The notes: generated from the sequence alone by a model not told the origin. 42,573 bases of DNA from Marinicella sp. (GCA_028284365.1 JANQRW010000073.1:1-42573), one strand, 5' to 3'. Shown: positions 33,549 through 42,394, counted from the stretch's first letter. Translations and numbers: made by a program.

Positions 33549-35708
33549 ATGAACCTATTCAATAACCCCAAATGGGCCAAGCAAACTGTTTTTGCCGTGA
33601 TATTGGGAGTGGCATCAGCCACTTCTGCAGTGGCCCAAGCGCCTGCAACCCAAGCTCAAGAAAACCCATTGTTGGCCGAGTGGACTGGGCCTTATGGTGG
33701 TGTACCAGCTTTCGACAAGATGGATCTTAAATATGTGCCTGAGGCATTTGATCTAGCGATTGCTCAGAATTTGGCCGATTATGAAAAAATTGCTAACAAC
33801 CCTGAGGCGGCAACTTTTGAGAACACCATTGTAGCGATGGAGAAGGCCGGTGAGAAGTTGGGTCGTGCTTTCACATACTTTGGTATTTGGGGCAGTAATT
33901 TATCCAGCCCAGAAGTGCGTAAGCTGCAAATGGAATACTCACCTAAATTTTCTGAAATGAGTTCAAAGATCTCACAAAACAAGAAGTTGTTTGCTCGGGT
34001 CAAGAAAGTCTATGAAGATGCATTGAAAAACCCATTAGCACCAGAGGCACAAAGGCTGGTATTAAATGCGTATGAGGGTTTTGCCATGAATGGCGCTAAT
34101 TTAGATGACATATCTAAAAAGCGATATGCCGCGATCAATAAAGAATTATCTTCTCTTTATACCAACTTTGCCAACAATGTGCTGCATGATGAGGAAGGTT
34201 ATGTGACATTTATTCATGAAAGTCAGCTCAGTGGCTTACCTGAGTCATTTATTAAAGCTGCTGCTAAAACTGCAGAAGACAAAGGCATGAAGGGACACTA
34301 TGCAGTAACCAATACCCGTTCATCAATGGATCCTTTTTTGACTTATTCTGATGAACGTGAATTGCGCAAAAAAGTATGGACTAATTATTACTCACGAGGT
34401 GACAACGGTGATGAGTATGATAACAATGAAAATATAGCTCAGATACTAAAACTGCGCCGTGAACGAGTGAAGCTTCTGGGCCATAAAAACTACCCAGAGT
34501 GGCGCTTGCAAAACCGCATGGCCAAAACACCAGAAAATGCCATGAAGTTAATGGAAGCCGTGTGGCCAGCAGCCATTGGTCGAGTTAAGGAGGAAGTGAC
34601 AGATATGCAAGCAGTGGCTGATGAACTGGGTCATAACATCACCATTGAGCCTTGGGATTATCGTTACTATGCCGAAAAAGTTAGAAAGAAAAAATACGAT
34701 TTGGATTCCAATGAGGTTAAACAATATTTACAGCTGGACAACTTACGTGAAGCCATGTTTTACGTGGCTGGCGAACTATTTAATTTCAAATTCACAGCCT
34801 TACCTGAAGGTAAAGTGCCGGTTTATCACCCAGACGTGAAAGTTTGGGAAGTCAACGACAAAACCAGTGGGGAACACATTGGTTTGTGGTATTTGGATCC
34901 ATTCGCACGCCAAGGTAAGCGTTCTGGCGCCTGGGCCAATGCATATCGTTCACATGAAACTTATGCTGGAAAAATAACTGTACTCTCATCAAATAATTCA
35001 AACTTCATCAAGCCAGCACCTGGGGAGCCTGTTTTGGTGTCCTGGGATGATGCGGAAACGTTCTTCCATGAGTTTGGGCATGCTTTACATGCTTTATCAT
35101 CCAATGTGAAGTACCCTTCATCTAATGGTGGAGTGCGTGATTACACTGAATTCCAGTCACAGCTATTAGAGCGTTGGTTATCTACGGATGAAGTGATTAA
35201 TAACTACATGAAACACCAAAAAACGGGTGCAGTTATTCCTAAAGAGTTGATTGCTAAAATTAAAAAAGCAGCCACTTTCAACCAAGGGTTCGCCACAACG
35301 GAATATTTGGCATCGGCCTTGATTGACATGAAAATTCATATGGCAGACCCAGAGGGTTTGGATCCGGATAAGTTTGAGCGTGAAACATTGGCTGCATTAA
35401 ATATGCCTAAAGAACTTGTGATGCGTCATCGTACGCCACATTTTGGTCATGTGTTTTCAGGCGAAGGCTATGCCACTGCATATTATGGTTATATGTGGGC
35501 AGATGTATTGACATCAGATGCGGCTGAAGCTTTTGAAGAAGCACCAGGTGGTTATTATGATAAAGAAGTGGCGGCGAAACTGGTTAAGTATTTGTTTGCT
35601 CCACGTAATGCCATGGATCCAGCAGAAGCTTATCGTAAATTCCGTGGACGTGATGCATCCATTGATGCGCTGATGCGTGATCGTGGTTTTCCAGTCCCCA
35701 AGAAATGA
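33549..35708 (+). CDS. dcp: Exported M3 peptidyl-dipeptidase (Dcp-like)
   Basis: This 719-residue zinc metallopeptidase of family M3 resembles Dcp, which releases dipeptides from peptide C-termini. The catalytic HEFGH (H507, E508, H511) lies in ETFFHEFGHALHALSS. The downstream zinc glutamate region and the Tyr-rich specificity loop (TPHFGHVFSGEGYATAYYGYMWADVL) are in place. A signal peptide (MNLFNNPKWAKQTVFAVILG…AVAQA) suggests a periplasmic enzyme, unlike E. coli Dcp. GAGGA six bases before the ATG at 33549 decides the start over a TTG at 33537. It stands alone between its own promoter and terminator. Confidence 0.92.
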   Translation: MNLFNNPKWAKQTVFAVILGVASATSAVAQAPATQAQENPLLAEWTGPYGGVPAFDKMDLKYVPEAFDLAIAQNLADYEKIANNPEAATFENTIVAMEKAGEKLGRAFTYFGIWGSNLSSPEVRKLQMEYSPKFSEMSSKISQNKKLFARVKKVYEDALKNPLAPEAQRLVLNAYEGFAMNGANLDDISKKRYAAINKELSSLYTNFANNVLHDEEGYVTFIHESQLSGLPESFIKAAAKTAEDKGMKGHYAVTNTRSSMDPFLTYSDERELRKKVWTNYYSRGDNGDEYDNNENIAQILKLRRERVKLLGHKNYPEWRLQNRMAKTPENAMKLMEAVWPAAIGRVKEEVTDMQAVADELGHNITIEPWDYRYYAEKVRKKKYDLDSNEVKQYLQLDNLREAMFYVAGELFNFKFTALPEGKVPVYHPDVKVWEVNDKTSGEHIGLWYLDPFARQGKRSGAWANAYRSHETYAGKITVLSSNNSNFIKPAPGEPVLVSWDDAETFFHEFGHALHALSSNVKYPSSNGGVRDYTEFQSQLLERWLSTDEVINNYMKHQKTGAVIPKELIAKIKKAATFNQGFATTEYLASALIDMKIHMADPEGLDPDKFERETLAALNMPKELVMRHRTPHFGHVFSGEGYATAYYGYMWADVLTSDAAEAFEEAPGGYYDKEVAAKLVKYLFAPRNAMDPAEAYRKFRGRDASIDALMRDRGFPVPKK

Positions 35709-35736
35709 AAATGACTTAAGACAGTTTAAGTTTATT

Positions 35737-35770
35737 AAAGAGTCACTTTGAGTTTAAGTGGCTCTTTTTT
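35737..35770 (+). terminator. Rho-independent terminator of dcp
   Basis: The stem aaagagtcacttt / aagtggctcttt has one G-T pair around a 6-base loop and is followed by a T run at 35765-35770. It lies 28 bases after the dcp stop. Confidence 0.85.
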
Positions 35771-35864
35771 ATGGAGATCAGAGCAAAGGTCTACAATCCA
35801 GTAGCATTTCTTTTATGACAGGCTTGTATCGATTTAAACCATTAAAAACAACCACCAGTGTTTT

Positions 35865-36581
35865 TTAATCAGTCTTGCGTTCACTGATGCGTTTTTTAAA
35901 AGCCATTAAATCTTCTTTGCGTTCGGAGTAACGATTAACCAAATGGTCCTTGATGTCGCGAGTCATTAAAGTAAATTTCACCAGTTCCTCCATCACATCA
36001 ACGATGCGATCATATAAAGAAGATGGTTTCATGCGATCATCATCACTAAACTCCAGCCACGCCTTAGGTATGGATGACTGATTAGGAACAGTCAACAAGC
36101 GCATCCAACGGCCTAAAATTCGTAATTGGTTTACAGTGTTAAAAGACTGTGAGCCACCATTGACTTGCATCACTGCCAAAGTTTTACCCTGTGTTGGTCG
36201 CACCGAACCAACTGAAAGCGGAATCCAATCAATTTGGGATTTCATGATGCCTGTCATGGCACCATGGCGTTCTGGGGAACACCAAACCATACCCTCAGAC
36301 CATTGCACCAGTTGGTGCAATTCCTGCACTTTTGGATGACTGCCATCATCGGTGTCGGGTTGAGGTAAGCCAGTTGGGTCAAAAGTTTTAGTTTCAGCGC
36401 CAAAGTAGCGCAAAATACGTGCAGCCTCTTCTGTTGCTAATCGGCTAAAAGATCGCTCCCGCAATGAACCATATAACAACAAGATCTTTGGCGCATGGCT
36501 CGACAACTGGTTATTAAATAAGGTTTCTTTATCAATCGGTTTAATGCTTTGGGCATCAATATTAGGTAGTGAATCACTCAT
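35865..36581 (-). CDS. arsH: ArsH, NADPH-dependent FMN (organoarsenical) oxidase
   Basis: ArsH oxidises trivalent organoarsenicals with FMN and NADPH. The 238-residue length and signatures fit: the FMN loop [25 protein letters not shown], the block [39 protein letters not shown] and [17 protein letters not shown]. It is the last gene of the minus-strand ars operon, separated from acr3 by 148 bases that contain an inverted-repeat element. Confidence 0.95.
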   Translation of the reverse strand: MSDSLPNIDAQSIKPIDKETLFNNQLSSHAPKILLLYGSLRERSFSRLATEEAARILRYFGAETKTFDPTGLPQPDTDDGSHPKVQELHQLVQWSEGMVWCSPERHGAMTGIMKSQIDWIPLSVGSVRPTQGKTLAVMQVNGGSQSFNTVNQLRILGRWMRLLTVPNQSSIPKAWLEFSDDDRMKPSSLYDRIVDVMEELVKFTLMTRDIKDHLVNRYSERKEDLMAFKKRISERKTD

Positions 36582-36647
36582 GGTTTCTGCTCATTTCCTC
36601 AGGGGCTGGAGGCCTCTTTACAAAGTTTAATTTTCACTGGCAGAGCT

Positions 36648-36695
36648 GAGTCGAAGCCTTGTTGGAGAAAAGCCTCACTTCGACTCTGTTCAGTG
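36648..36695. repeat. Inverted repeat with dispersed cacttcgact motif
   Basis: gagtcgaag (36648-36656) and cttcgactc (36678-36686) form a 9-bp inverted pair between acr3 and arsH. The right arm belongs to a 20-bp motif (36676-36695). Its reverse complement matches, with a few differences in the middle, a segment inserted in dispersed repeat copy B (38802-38821). It may act as an attenuator between acr3 and arsH. Confidence 0.6.
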
Positions 36696-36729
36696 AACGA
36701 TTGCTTTATTCTTAATCTATCATTCATTA

Positions 36730-37737
36730 TTATTTAGGCTCAAACCAGTGTCGCGTCCGATTGGCAAAAGCCACCAAAGACAGCATCACTGGCACCTCAA
36801 CCAGAACACCCACCACAGTGGCCAATGCCGCGCCTGAGTTCAGTCCAAACAAAGAAATCGCCACTGCCACTGCCAACTCAAAAAAGTTCGATGTACCAAT
36901 CATACAAGCCGGGGCTGCGATGTCATGCGTGAGGCGCATGCGCTTGGCAATAAAATAAGCGATGAAGAAAATACCATAGGTTTGAATCAACAGAGGGATC
37001 GCGATCAATACAATGGCCATTGGATTATCAATGATTTTCCCTGCCTGAAAACCAAACAGCAAAACCACCGTTGCCAACAAGCCAATCATTGACCACGGTT
37101 TTAAGGCGCTTAATAAACCATCAATCCGACCACCCATCAGTTTCCGTGTGATGGCACCTGCCAGCAATGGCAACAACACATACAACACCACCGACAGCAC
37201 TAAAGTCTTCCATGGAATGGTGATGTCATTGATGCCTAATAAAAATGCCGCGATTGGGGCGAAGGCAAAGATCATAATCACATCATTGACCGAGACCTGA
37301 ACCAAGGTGTAATTCGGATTGCCTTTGGTTAACTGTGACCACACAAACACCATCGCCGTACACGGGGCGACACCCAATAAAATCATCCCCGCAATGTATT
37401 CATTAGCGGTTTGCGGATCAACCCAACCCGCGAAGAAAACCTTAAAAAACAAATAACCCAAAGCCGCCATGGTGAAAGGCTTGATCAACCAATTAATCAC
37501 TAAAGTCAGAATCAAGCCACGCGGGTTTTTCCCTGAATCTTTAACTGCAGCAAAATCCACCTGCACCATCATAGGATAAATCATTATCCAAATCAGTACT
37601 GCCACCACCAGATTCACATGCGCATATTCCAGGGTTGCAATCTGTTGAAATGCTGCTGGATACAAATATCCCAGCAGTACACCAGCGAAAATACAAAAAC
37701 CCACCCAAACCGATAAATACCTTTCAAATAATCCCAT
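36730..37737 (-). CDS. acr3: Acr3 arsenite efflux transporter
   Basis: Acr3 exports arsenite across the inner membrane by proton exchange. The 335-residue protein has about ten membrane segments. It carries the conserved TM4 cysteine in [20 protein letters not shown], the N-terminal [18 protein letters not shown] and [22 protein letters not shown]. The ATG at 37737 is preferred over an upstream TTG at 37743. It lies 53 bases after arsC in the same operon. Confidence 0.95.
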   Translation of the reverse strand: MGLFERYLSVWVGFCIFAGVLLGYLYPAAFQQIATLEYAHVNLVVAVLIWIMIYPMMVQVDFAAVKDSGKNPRGLILTLVINWLIKPFTMAALGYLFFKVFFAGWVDPQTANEYIAGMILLGVAPCTAMVFVWSQLTKGNPNYTLVQVSVNDVIMIFAFAPIAAFLLGINDITIPWKTLVLSVVLYVLLPLLAGAITRKLMGGRIDGLLSALKPWSMIGLLATVVLLFGFQAGKIIDNPMAIVLIAIPLLIQTYGIFFIAYFIAKRMRLTHDIAAPACMIGTSNFFELAVAVAISLFGLNSGAALATVVGVLVEVPVMLSLVAFANRTRHWFEPK

Positions 37738-37790
37738 CAACAATTCTCAGTACAATCCAAATTTAATCATTTCCTCAATGAGGCAGTTTC

Positions 37791-38222
37791 TCAATGATCA
37801 CCCAAAACCTTTTCAATGCCCATCACAAAATCCCGAATTTCATCCCGCACCCGACGATAACAACCTAACTTGTCTGACTCATCCGAAAAAGCCAAAGCCA
37901 ACTTAGGTGGGTCATCAAAACCAACATGAGTGATCTGGGTATCTCCAGGGAAGACTGGACAGCTCTCATGTGCATGTCCACAAACCGTAATCACGTGATC
38001 CAGATCGATGTCATTGAATTCCGATAGCAGTTGTGAACGTTGCGTTGAAATATCCACACCAACTTCTGCCATCACTTTCACCGCATGTGGATTCAAGCCA
38101 TGCTTCTCAATCCCTGCCGAAAAAACCTCGAACTGATCACCTTTTAAGTGCCGCAACCAACCCTCCGCCATCTGTGATCGACAAGAATTGCCCGTACATA
38201 AAAATAAGATGTTTTTTTTCAT
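37791..38222 (-). CDS. arsC: Arsenate reductase ArsC, thioredoxin-coupled
   Basis: ArsC reduces arsenate to arsenite. This is the 143-residue low-molecular-weight tyrosine-phosphatase-fold type that depends on thioredoxin, not the glutaredoxin type of E. coli. The P-loop is CTGNSCRS (C9, R15), and the relay cysteines are C81 and C88 in [14 protein letters not shown], matching C10, C82 and C89 of the pI258 enzyme. It provides the substrate for Acr3 immediately downstream. Confidence 0.95.
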   Translation of the reverse strand: MKKNILFLCTGNSCRSQMAEGWLRHLKGDQFEVFSAGIEKHGLNPHAVKVMAEVGVDISTQRSQLLSEFNDIDLDHVITVCGHAHESCPVFPGDTQITHVGFDDPPKLALAFSDESDKLGCYRRVRDEIRDFVMGIEKVLGDH

Positions 38223-38370
38223 TGAAAGCTCATGACTTAAATATTGTGATTACCCGACTTAATCGTGCTTGGCGAACCGAAAAGGTGCGGTGCAGGGGAG
38301 CTGCAATAATTCATAGCACAGCGGCCCCCAGTGGAGTTTGAACATTGAACCTGAAGGTGTAAACCAGTCA

Positions 38371-38709
38371 TTAGCAACATCCTTTTTCCTGATAAACCTT
38401 TAACCGCTGTAAATCCTTCACAAACGGTTGTTGTCCATGCAAATGGTTCATATTTTGAATCAGCATGTCCCGTAATTCTGGTGCTAAATCAGGATTCAGT
38501 TGGTAATGTACCCATTGGTCTCGACGCTCATCGATCACTAACCCCGCATCTCGTAAATACTTAAAATGCCGTGAAATTCGCGACTGTGGGGCTTCCAGGA
38601 TTGCCATAAAATCACAGACACACAAGCTCTCGCAGCGAGATAACAAGAACAAGCACCGCAATCGTGTTGCATCACTTAACGTTTTAAAAAAAGTTGTTGT
38701 ATTGATCAT
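38371..38709 (-). CDS. arsR: ArsR arsenic-responsive repressor
   Basis: This 112-residue winged-helix repressor of the SmtB/ArsR family should release DNA on binding As(III). Inducer cysteines are C30 and C32 in ESLCVCDF, and a C-terminal CC pair (111, 112) may add ligands. The recognition helix is APQSRISRHFKYLRDAGLV. The frame can be extended to 38787, but the extra residues are unlike the family and would cover the promoter and operator, so ATG 38709 is chosen. It heads the operon arsR-arsC-acr3-arsH. A 148-bp gap separates it from arsC. Confidence 0.93.
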   Translation of the reverse strand: MINTTTFFKTLSDATRLRCLFLLSRCESLCVCDFMAILEAPQSRISRHFKYLRDAGLVIDERRDQWVHYQLNPDLAPELRDMLIQNMNHLHGQQPFVKDLQRLKVYQEKGCC

Positions 38710-38716
38710 GTTTTCA

Positions 38717-38745
38717 ATTGTATATGCGTTTATGCGAATATGCAA
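38717..38745 (-). promoter_or_regulatory. ars promoter with operator in its spacer
   Basis: Reading the minus strand, TTGCAT (38745-38740) and TACAAT (38722-38717) are 17 bp apart. The spacer is covered by an imperfect dyad (atatgcg at 38722-38728, cgaatat at 38735-38741) with one mismatch, a plausible ArsR operator that would block polymerase. The -10 box ends seven bases before the arsR ATG, so the transcript may be leaderless. Confidence 0.6.
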
Positions 38746-38764
38746 TATAATTATTTGTATTATA

Positions 38765-38955
38765 AAGTAATGCTCTTGGGCCTTCATTCAAATTTGCGTT
38801 GCACTGAGCTCAGTCGAAGTGTTCCCGACAAATTTGAAAGCGACCACGGCGAGCATGGCTTATAACCTCGGGCTTGCTCTTTCTGATTCGCTTCGCTCAC
38901 CAACCAAGAGCGCCGGTCGAGCCGATCATCGGCTCTCCGATGGTGGTAGTGTTTG
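38765..38955 (+). repeat. Dispersed repeat, copy B
   Basis: This copy matches copy A (30288-30455) over its start, over the block gcgaccacggcgagcatggct and over tgctctttctgattcgcttc. It carries an extra 25 bp (38797-38821), containing the cactga…tcgaagtg motif, between aaatttg and ttcccgac. The terminal hairpin is gagccgat-c-atcggctc (38919-38935). Its stem differs from that of copy A at all five inner pairs yet stays fully paired. Confidence 0.87.
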
Positions 38956-39078
38956 GTCGTCCAACTAATCCTTTTACTTGATCAATATTATTTGCTAATA
39001 GCCCAAATGATTGTGTACTTGACTATGACTTTAGAAACAATTAGATTAATCGCACATTTATTTAAAGGATTTTGTTAC

Positions 39079-39306
39079 ATGAAGTTAGTCAAAATCAGTG
39101 CTTTGTTAATCGCACTCACCTTATCTCAGTTTGCTTTCTCTAAGGAATATGTGTTTTGTAACAGTTGTTTTTCTCAAGATGAATTTAAAACTTATACACA
39201 AGGTTATCATGGTAACCAAGTTGGAACTAAAGTATATCAGGGGAAAGCTGCTCAGCAGCTTTCCAGTTTTGATCTTTACTTTCTTTACAAAGTCCCTACT
39301 CTTTAA
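39079..39306 (+). CDS. Small exported protein, possibly truncated
   Basis: This 75-residue protein is of unknown function. An AAAGGA site nine bases before the ATG and a signal peptide (MKLVKISALLIALTLSQFAFS) support the start. The frame extends upstream to 38953, but that part is unlikely. The mature part begins KEYVFCNSCFSQDEFKTYTQGYHG with a Cys-X2-Cys pair. The last ~20 residues are encoded by a perfect palindrome and by the left arm of a terminator, so the natural C-terminus may have been replaced by inserted structured DNA. Confidence 0.55.
   Translation: MKLVKISALLIALTLSQFAFSKEYVFCNSCFSQDEFKTYTQGYHGNQVGTKVYQGKAAQQLSSFDLYFLYKVPTL
39242..39264. repeat. Perfect 23-bp palindrome inside the small exported gene
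   Basis: ggaaagctgct and agcagctttcc pair perfectly around a single central C. The inner part (gct-c-agc) and the one-base centre resemble the hairpin of dispersed repeat copy A (30417-30433). Confidence 0.75.
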
Positions 39307-39337
39307 TATTATAAATTGCAACAGGGACTTTATTTTT
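39289..39337 (+). terminator. Terminator overlapping the end of the small exported gene
   Basis: aaagtccct (39289-39297) and agggacttt (39323-39331) form a 9-bp stem with a long AT-rich loop, followed by a T run. The stop codon of the upstream gene lies in the loop. Confidence 0.65.
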
Positions 39338-39460
39338 GTCACGACACGCCTCTGGGTTCTGTCTTGAATGGTTGTGTTAGCGAGGCATTAGGGACAATAA
39401 CAGCTGAGTGACGCTTTCTTCAATCTAACTCAATGCTATGTATGCTAAAGGAGTGAGAAA

Positions 39461-40198
39461 ATGGAACCGATATATGACAAAATTGGAGCAGGTTACTCAA
39501 TAGGAAGAAAGACTGATCCAAACATTTCATCATGCATTGATCAGTTTTTATCTGATTCAAATTCAATAGTGAATATTGGAGCAGGTACAGGCTCATATGA
39601 ACCTGAGGGTAAAAACCTGGTGGCGGTTGAGCCTTCGATTAAAATGATTAATCAGCGTCCAAGTCACGCTTACCCTGTCAAACAGGCCTTTGCTGAAAAT
39701 TTACCATTTGAGGATGCTTCCTTCACTCATTCAATGACGGTTCTTTCGATGCATCATTGGTCAGACCGTAAAGCCGCTTTTGACGAGATAAAACGTGTTA
39801 CCTCTAAGCGGTTTGTGGCAGTTACTTGGAACCCGGATTCTGCTCCGTATTGGCTCACTGAAGATTATTTTCCACAAATTCATGAGATTGATCAGTCTAT
39901 ATTTCCTTCGTTTGCTGAACTTACTAATTCGTTCCCAGGTATTAAATTTCATCCATTGTTGATCCCTGCCAATTGTGCGGATGGTTTTACTGCTGCTTTC
40001 TGGGCCAGGCCTCACGCATACCTGGATGATAACGTAAGAGCTGGAATGTCCACTTTTAGTAAGATTGATAATCTGGAAAAGGGTTTAGATAAACTAAGGG
40101 CAGATTTAGAGTCTGGGCATTGGAGAAAAACCAATCAGCAAATTCAAAGTTTAAAACAGTTAGACGTTGGGTATACCATTGCAGTTTGGGATGTTTAG
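39461..40198 (+). CDS. Class I SAM-dependent methyltransferase
   Basis: This is a 245-residue cytoplasmic methyltransferase of the UbiE/SAM-11 type. Motif I is IVNIGAGTGSYE (GxGxG at residues 40-44), the acidic end of strand 2 is LVAVEPS, and strand 4 is FTHSMTVLSMHHWSD. The substrate is unknown. A good AAGGAG site precedes the ATG. It lies among small orphan genes on the same strand, and nothing in the context points to a pathway. Confidence 0.83.
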   Translation: MEPIYDKIGAGYSIGRKTDPNISSCIDQFLSDSNSIVNIGAGTGSYEPEGKNLVAVEPSIKMINQRPSHAYPVKQAFAENLPFEDASFTHSMTVLSMHHWSDRKAAFDEIKRVTSKRFVAVTWNPDSAPYWLTEDYFPQIHEIDQSIFPSFAELTNSFPGIKFHPLLIPANCADGFTAAFWARPHAYLDDNVRAGMSTFSKIDNLEKGLDKLRADLESGHWRKTNQQIQSLKQLDVGYTIAVWDV

Positions 40199-40306
40199 CT
40201 GTTATGTCAGATATTTATGTACAACCATTTACAAACACGGGAGTTAAAACGAAATTAAATAAGAATTTTATCTATTTACAATTTTTTTCAGGTGTGTTGT
40301 TTCTGA

Positions 40307-40519
40307 TATGATAAAGTTCGAGCTTTTATCCAGTTCACTGAAGTGAGATCAGAAAAAACAAAAAATATCATTGTTTCTGGTCGTGGTTTGGCATCAACAA
40401 TATTTAATACCGATCCTGAGTTTTGTCAGGTGCGAAATGAAAACAGCAAATCCACAGATTATTTTCAAATGGCAGCAGGTATGGCTCAAGCGTGGAGTCA
40501 TAATTTAATAAATGCATAA
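40307..40519 (+). pseudogene. Start-less open frame, possible gene remnant
   Basis: A 70-codon open frame begins directly after a TGA and ends at TAA 40517-40519. It has no ATG near its start; GTG at 40343 is possible but has no ribosome-binding site. The translation (VRSEKTKNIIVSGRGLASTIFNT…YFQMAAGMAQAWSHNLINA) has protein-like composition, but I recognise no family. It could be the tail of a lost gene. It occupies most of the 400-bp gap after the methyltransferase. Confidence 0.3.
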
Positions 40520-40607
40520 CAATGGCAGGTCCACCCACCCACTGTTATATGAACCAAATGTTCAGAAAAATGTAGAAAATAAAGTGGTTTTGTGGCCGCC
40601 TTCAAAC

Positions 40608-41147
40608 ATGAAAAGCATAAGATACCTGAATTTAGTTTTTTTCTTTCTGGCATGTTCAGGAAAAGCGCTTAGTTATGTTTCCAATGATGGGGCAGTGCAA
40701 ATCAGTGCTGATTCTTCAATCTGGATAGAACCTAATTTTGTTGATACCCAGTATTCAGCACTGCTAGAAAGCCAGTCAGTGGTTAAAATAGCAAGCGACC
40801 AGGATATCTATGATCACATTCCTTTTGGTTGGATACCACATAAAGTCAAGGCTAAAGTTTTGGATGTCTATAAGGGTGATTTGATAAGAGGAGATGAAAT
40901 TGATGTTTTGATTTATATTTCATTTTTATCAAAAAATCAAATTGAACAAATCAAGGGTCAGTTCTTGTTGAGCTTTTGTCGATCAAAAAGCGGCATATAT
41001 TACAATTCCAGAGACTTTTTGGTTCAACAGGTCAAAGCCAGTAACCTCAAAAAATTTGCTCAAATCAGAGCTGATGGAACAGCATATGAAGGTTCAGGTG
41101 ACTGTGATGGAAATTATCCATCCTTGAATCCAGATACGCACCAATGA
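40608..41147 (+). CDS. Hypothetical exported protein
   Basis: This 179-residue protein is of unknown function. I chose the ATG at 40608 because it opens a signal peptide (MKSIRYLNLVFFFLACSGKALS). The upstream extension to 40512 would put 32 polar residues before it. The cysteine in FLACSG sits in an atypical lipobox, so lipidation is uncertain. The core KVKAKVLDVYKGDLIRGDEIDVLIY resembles the beta-rich 'vkVlevyKGd…Gd.i.v' segment found in many exported proteins of unknown role. Three cysteines are present in the mature part. It is followed by a membrane protein 37 bases on. Confidence 0.6.
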   Translation: MKSIRYLNLVFFFLACSGKALSYVSNDGAVQISADSSIWIEPNFVDTQYSALLESQSVVKIASDQDIYDHIPFGWIPHKVKAKVLDVYKGDLIRGDEIDVLIYISFLSKNQIEQIKGQFLLSFCRSKSGIYYNSRDFLVQQVKASNLKKFAQIRADGTAYEGSGDCDGNYPSLNPDTHQ

Positions 41148-41184
41148 TGGTTGAATTTAAAGTAGTAACAGCGGACTTAGGGTT

Positions 41185-41979
41185 ATGAAGTACAAACAAA
41201 GAATAATTGGGTTGATGTTTTTGGTTATGATTTTATTAAGTTCACCAAAAGTGGCGGCCAACCCAAACATGTTGTCTGGCCTTGAGGGTTTATTTGTTTT
41301 TTTAGGCATTGTTCTTTTGGCTATTTCCTTGATTATGTTATTTTTTGCATTCAAGGTTAAAAATTTGTTTGGAAAATCCCTGTTGGCACTGCCATCTGTT
41401 CTGCAGGTATTAATGTTTACTCCTGTTTTAGTGGCTTGGGAGTGTTCACTTTATTCAGTTTGCTTGCTATTACTTAGTTTAGGTTTGTCAGTGTTGCTGA
41501 TTTTTCTTTATTTTCCGACAATGAAAAAACAGTTCAAGAGGTATATCTCTGGTGTTTTGGTGATGGTTTATATGGTGGCTTTGTTATTTAATCCAGCCTA
41601 TTTTGGGTTAGTGGAAGTGGTGCCTGAGGACAATGATCCATTCAATGGTAAGGGTGTTCAGGTTAAGGGGGTTGAAGATGCTGGTTTTGTTTATACAAAC
41701 GATGGCCGACAATACCGTGTAGACAATTATTTGGTATTGGAAGATGGTCGGCGTATTCCTGGTATATTCCACAGGACGCAGGCTGATGATAAGGTGCTGA
41801 TTAAAAGTGTAACCTCGGGGGACTATGCTTATGAAGTTTATGGTGAAAGAAATATAAAGTTCAGGCCAATCAAACCATTTTTTCAATTTCCAAACAAACC
41901 CTGGTTACAAATAAGACAACCATTGAGCCACAAGACCGAAGTAATTGGTTGGGGTCATGATTTTGAATCAAAACCCTGA
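41185..41979 (+). CDS. Hypothetical membrane protein
   Basis: This 264-residue protein has an N-terminal signal-like segment (LMFLVMILLSSPKVAA) and four further hydrophobic segments up to about residue 145. A soluble beta-rich tail follows (about 150-264; GVQVKGVEDAGFVYTNDGRQYRVDNYLVLEDGRR). I recognise no family. The next gene, a lipoprotein, starts 37 bases after its stop, so the three genes from 40608 to 42373 may form one transcript. Confidence 0.6.
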   Translation: MKYKQRIIGLMFLVMILLSSPKVAANPNMLSGLEGLFVFLGIVLLAISLIMLFFAFKVKNLFGKSLLALPSVLQVLMFTPVLVAWECSLYSVCLLLLSLGLSVLLIFLYFPTMKKQFKRYISGVLVMVYMVALLFNPAYFGLVEVVPEDNDPFNGKGVQVKGVEDAGFVYTNDGRQYRVDNYLVLEDGRRIPGIFHRTQADDKVLIKSVTSGDYAYEVYGERNIKFRPIKPFFQFPNKPWLQIRQPLSHKTEVIGWGHDFESKP

Positions 41980-42016
41980 AGGTTTGGACTATCAAAAACC
42001 ATTCATTGGAGTATGT

Positions 42017-42373
42017 ATGAAGTTATTTAAATTATCCATAGTTGTTATCATTATCATGCTGTTATTGGCCTGTGCTGAAAAAAAACAACCAAAAACCGAA
42101 ATTATTGGGACTGAGATCAAATGGCAGTCGGGTATGGATGTTGAAGTGTTTTGGTTGAGCTATGTTGAATCCAAAGGTGGACTCACTTGGGGGCGTTCCG
42201 CTGAATACCCTATATACAATCAAGTCAAGGAAGGTGATACATTTATGGTCGAAGTGGCGCAAGGGCCATGTTTGATGGAGTTTTTTCATAGCCGCTGGCG
42301 CCGCGCCAATGACGTTAGGCGCTGGGATGATTCAATCAACCAATACGGTGGTTGTCCTTATGTTTTTGATTAA
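42017..42373 (+). CDS. Small hypothetical lipoprotein
   Basis: This 118-residue protein has a clear lipoprotein signal (MKLFKLSIVVIIIMLLLAC, lipobox LLAC). A GGAG site five bases before the ATG supports this start. The mature part is charged and aromatic-rich (VEVFWLSYVESKGGLTWGRSAEYP) with two further cysteines (GPCLMEF, GGCPYVF) that could form a disulphide. Function is unknown. A dispersed repeat begins 21 bases after the stop. Confidence 0.62.
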   Translation: MKLFKLSIVVIIIMLLLACAEKKQPKTEIIGTEIKWQSGMDVEVFWLSYVESKGGLTWGRSAEYPIYNQVKEGDTFMVEVAQGPCLMEFFHSRWRRANDVRRWDDSINQYGGCPYVFD

Positions 42374-42394
42374 AAGAATGTTATGAAAATGAAT

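Noticed and set aside
38710-38787. 26-residue N-terminal extension of ArsR
   Set aside because: It covers the promoter and operator, and the residues do not resemble the family.
38953-39078. N-terminal extension of the small exported gene
   Set aside because: It would start in repeat copy B and hide a good ribosome-binding site and signal peptide at 39079.
39361-41184. Integron cassette array with attC sites
   Set aside because: The gaps between these small same-strand genes have no paired attC core sites, and no integrase is present. The ataaca/tgttat pair near 40515-40550 is too short.
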